This document shows, piece by piece, positions 4,717-5,140 of a stretch of DNA of 5,140 nt. Position 1 is the first letter of the stretch; every line of letters starts with the position of its first letter. The stretch covers positions 1 through 5,140 of the forward strand of contig CAYPOM010000013.1 in assembly GCA_964412505.1 (NCBI GenBank). Direction: 5' to 3'. This stretch comes from CAYLKK01 sp964412505. GTDB lineage: Bacteria; Pseudomonadota; Alphaproteobacteria; UBA3830; CAYLKK01. The notes under the pieces are model-generated. The model worked only from the letters and a program-made list of their open reading frames with translations. It was not told the DNA's origin and searched no databases. A program made the position numbers and the translations under genes.

Positions 4717-5140
4717 TTTTTAATTTTCCGAATTATAACGTTTACATTATTTGCATTTCCGTAACTTACAGCTTTCATAATCTCATTCATTTGCCACATA
4801 CTTGTATTTTCTGGAATTCCAATGTATACGTTCCTAATATTTATTTCATCTGGAAGTACAACGACCGGCTTTTCTCCTTTTTTAAACGCTCTCTGATCAC
4901 CATCGAATTTTAATGTTTTATCGACATATCCTTTAATTTTGCTATATATTTTCGACGGATTTGACGTATACGTTTTTGCATTCGTGTTCAACGTTTTAAC
5001 GCTACTCGTGATTCCAGCTCTTTTGTTCCAAAAATCGAATGTCTTAAAATTAGCTGGCAGGCGTGTTCCGGCAAACTCCTTCAATGTTTCCAAATAATTT
5101 TCGTATGCTATTCCGCAGCCGCCTTTTCCAAGCGTTGGAT
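4713..5140 (-). CDS. C-terminal CdiA-CT-like nuclease toxin domain, 5' end outside the window (copy B)
   Basis: The frame is open to the right edge, so the visible 141 residues are the C-terminus of a larger protein. A TTG at 5093 could be mistaken for a start, but coding sense continues upstream (GKGGCGIAYENYLETLKEF). The domain fits the CDI/polymorphic toxin restriction-endonuclease-like tRNase type: a helix with E13 in AYENYLE (numbered from the first visible codon), LPANFKTFDFW with D35, and SSVK with K48 in the signature TSVKTL-like strand. The IYSKIKGYVDK helix and a terminal beta strand follow. Family members are carried at the end of CdiA (two-partner secretion), Rhs or MafB-like proteins; which one cannot be told here. 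From the signature up to KFDGDQRAFKKG it is almost identical to copy A. It differs in the WNKRAGI segment and around VVVLPDEINI, which may be the surface matched to the cognate immunity protein. Confidence 0.87.
   Translation of the reverse strand, partial: PTLGKGGCGIAYENYLETLKEFAGTRLPANFKTFDFWNKRAGITSSVKTLNTNAKTYTSNPSKIYSKIKGYVDKTLKFDGDQRAFKKGEKPVVVLPDEINIRNVYIGIPENTSMWQMNEIMKAVSYGNANNVNVIIRKIKK

Larger units (their letters stand above)
3062..5055. repeat. tandem ~1-kb duplication of the toxin/immunity module
   Basis: Unit A (about 3062-4048) and unit B (about 4072-5055) are head-to-tail diverged copies. The longest identical stretch I could trace by eye is 66 bases (3760-3825 and 4767-4832). 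Another identical block of 28 bases (4021-4048 and 5028-5055) ends exactly where the toxin homology ends. Similarity falls away in the middle of the immunity genes (3224-3526 versus 4234-4533). Confidence 0.9.

Noticed and set aside
1..5140. CRISPR array or insertion-sequence terminal inverted repeats
   Set aside because: No regularly spaced repeats were seen, and no matching inverted ends were found around the Rpn gene or the toxin array.

Overview
The window is visibly AT-rich, with densely packed accessory genes and one truncated tRNA. An Rpn/PD-(D/E)XK 'transposase-like' nuclease, tandem contact-dependent-inhibition (CDI) type toxin/immunity cassettes and small exported proteins of unknown family together suggest a host-associated, probably intracellular alphaproteobacterium (Rickettsiales or Holosporales type). 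That assignment is inference from gene content and style; no phylogenetic marker is present beyond the tRNA.

Left part (1-1248): the 5' portion of a tRNA-Val(CAC) lies on the minus strand and runs off the left edge. A non-coding stretch follows with a 12-bp palindrome and a good extended -10 promoter, then a complete plus-strand Rpn-family nuclease gene with the usual Glu/Lys/Gly-rich C-terminal tail.

Middle (1249-2905, plus strand): two neighbouring genes 33 bases apart. The first (1535-2314) encodes a protein I read as a probable zinc-dependent deaminase-fold protein (HSE ... PPC ... C). Directly upstream and in the same frame is a signal-peptide-like segment (1457-1507) cut off by a TGA stop. 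The second (2348-2905) encodes a small protein with a putative export signal. Its C-terminus carries a textbook eukaryotic PCNA-interacting (PIP) box, QTKITDFF, with the TD pair and the +4 basic residue that define a CRL4-Cdt2 'PIP degron'. A bacterium has no PCNA, so this looks like host mimicry. I regard it as the most interesting signal in the window.

Right part (3059-5140, minus strand): two tandem, diverged copies of a toxin/immunity module. The upstream copy is the C-terminal toxin domain of a larger protein that begins outside the window, followed by its immunity gene with an ATGA overlap. The second copy is an orphan toxin fragment that starts inside the nuclease domain, followed by its own immunity gene, again with ATGA overlap. 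The immunity proteins share near-identical ends but have strongly different middles, as expected for specificity diversification. A near-consensus promoter sits in the end of the first immunity gene, just ahead of the orphan cassette. Between the convergent halves (2906-3058) there is only a possible short gene remnant.
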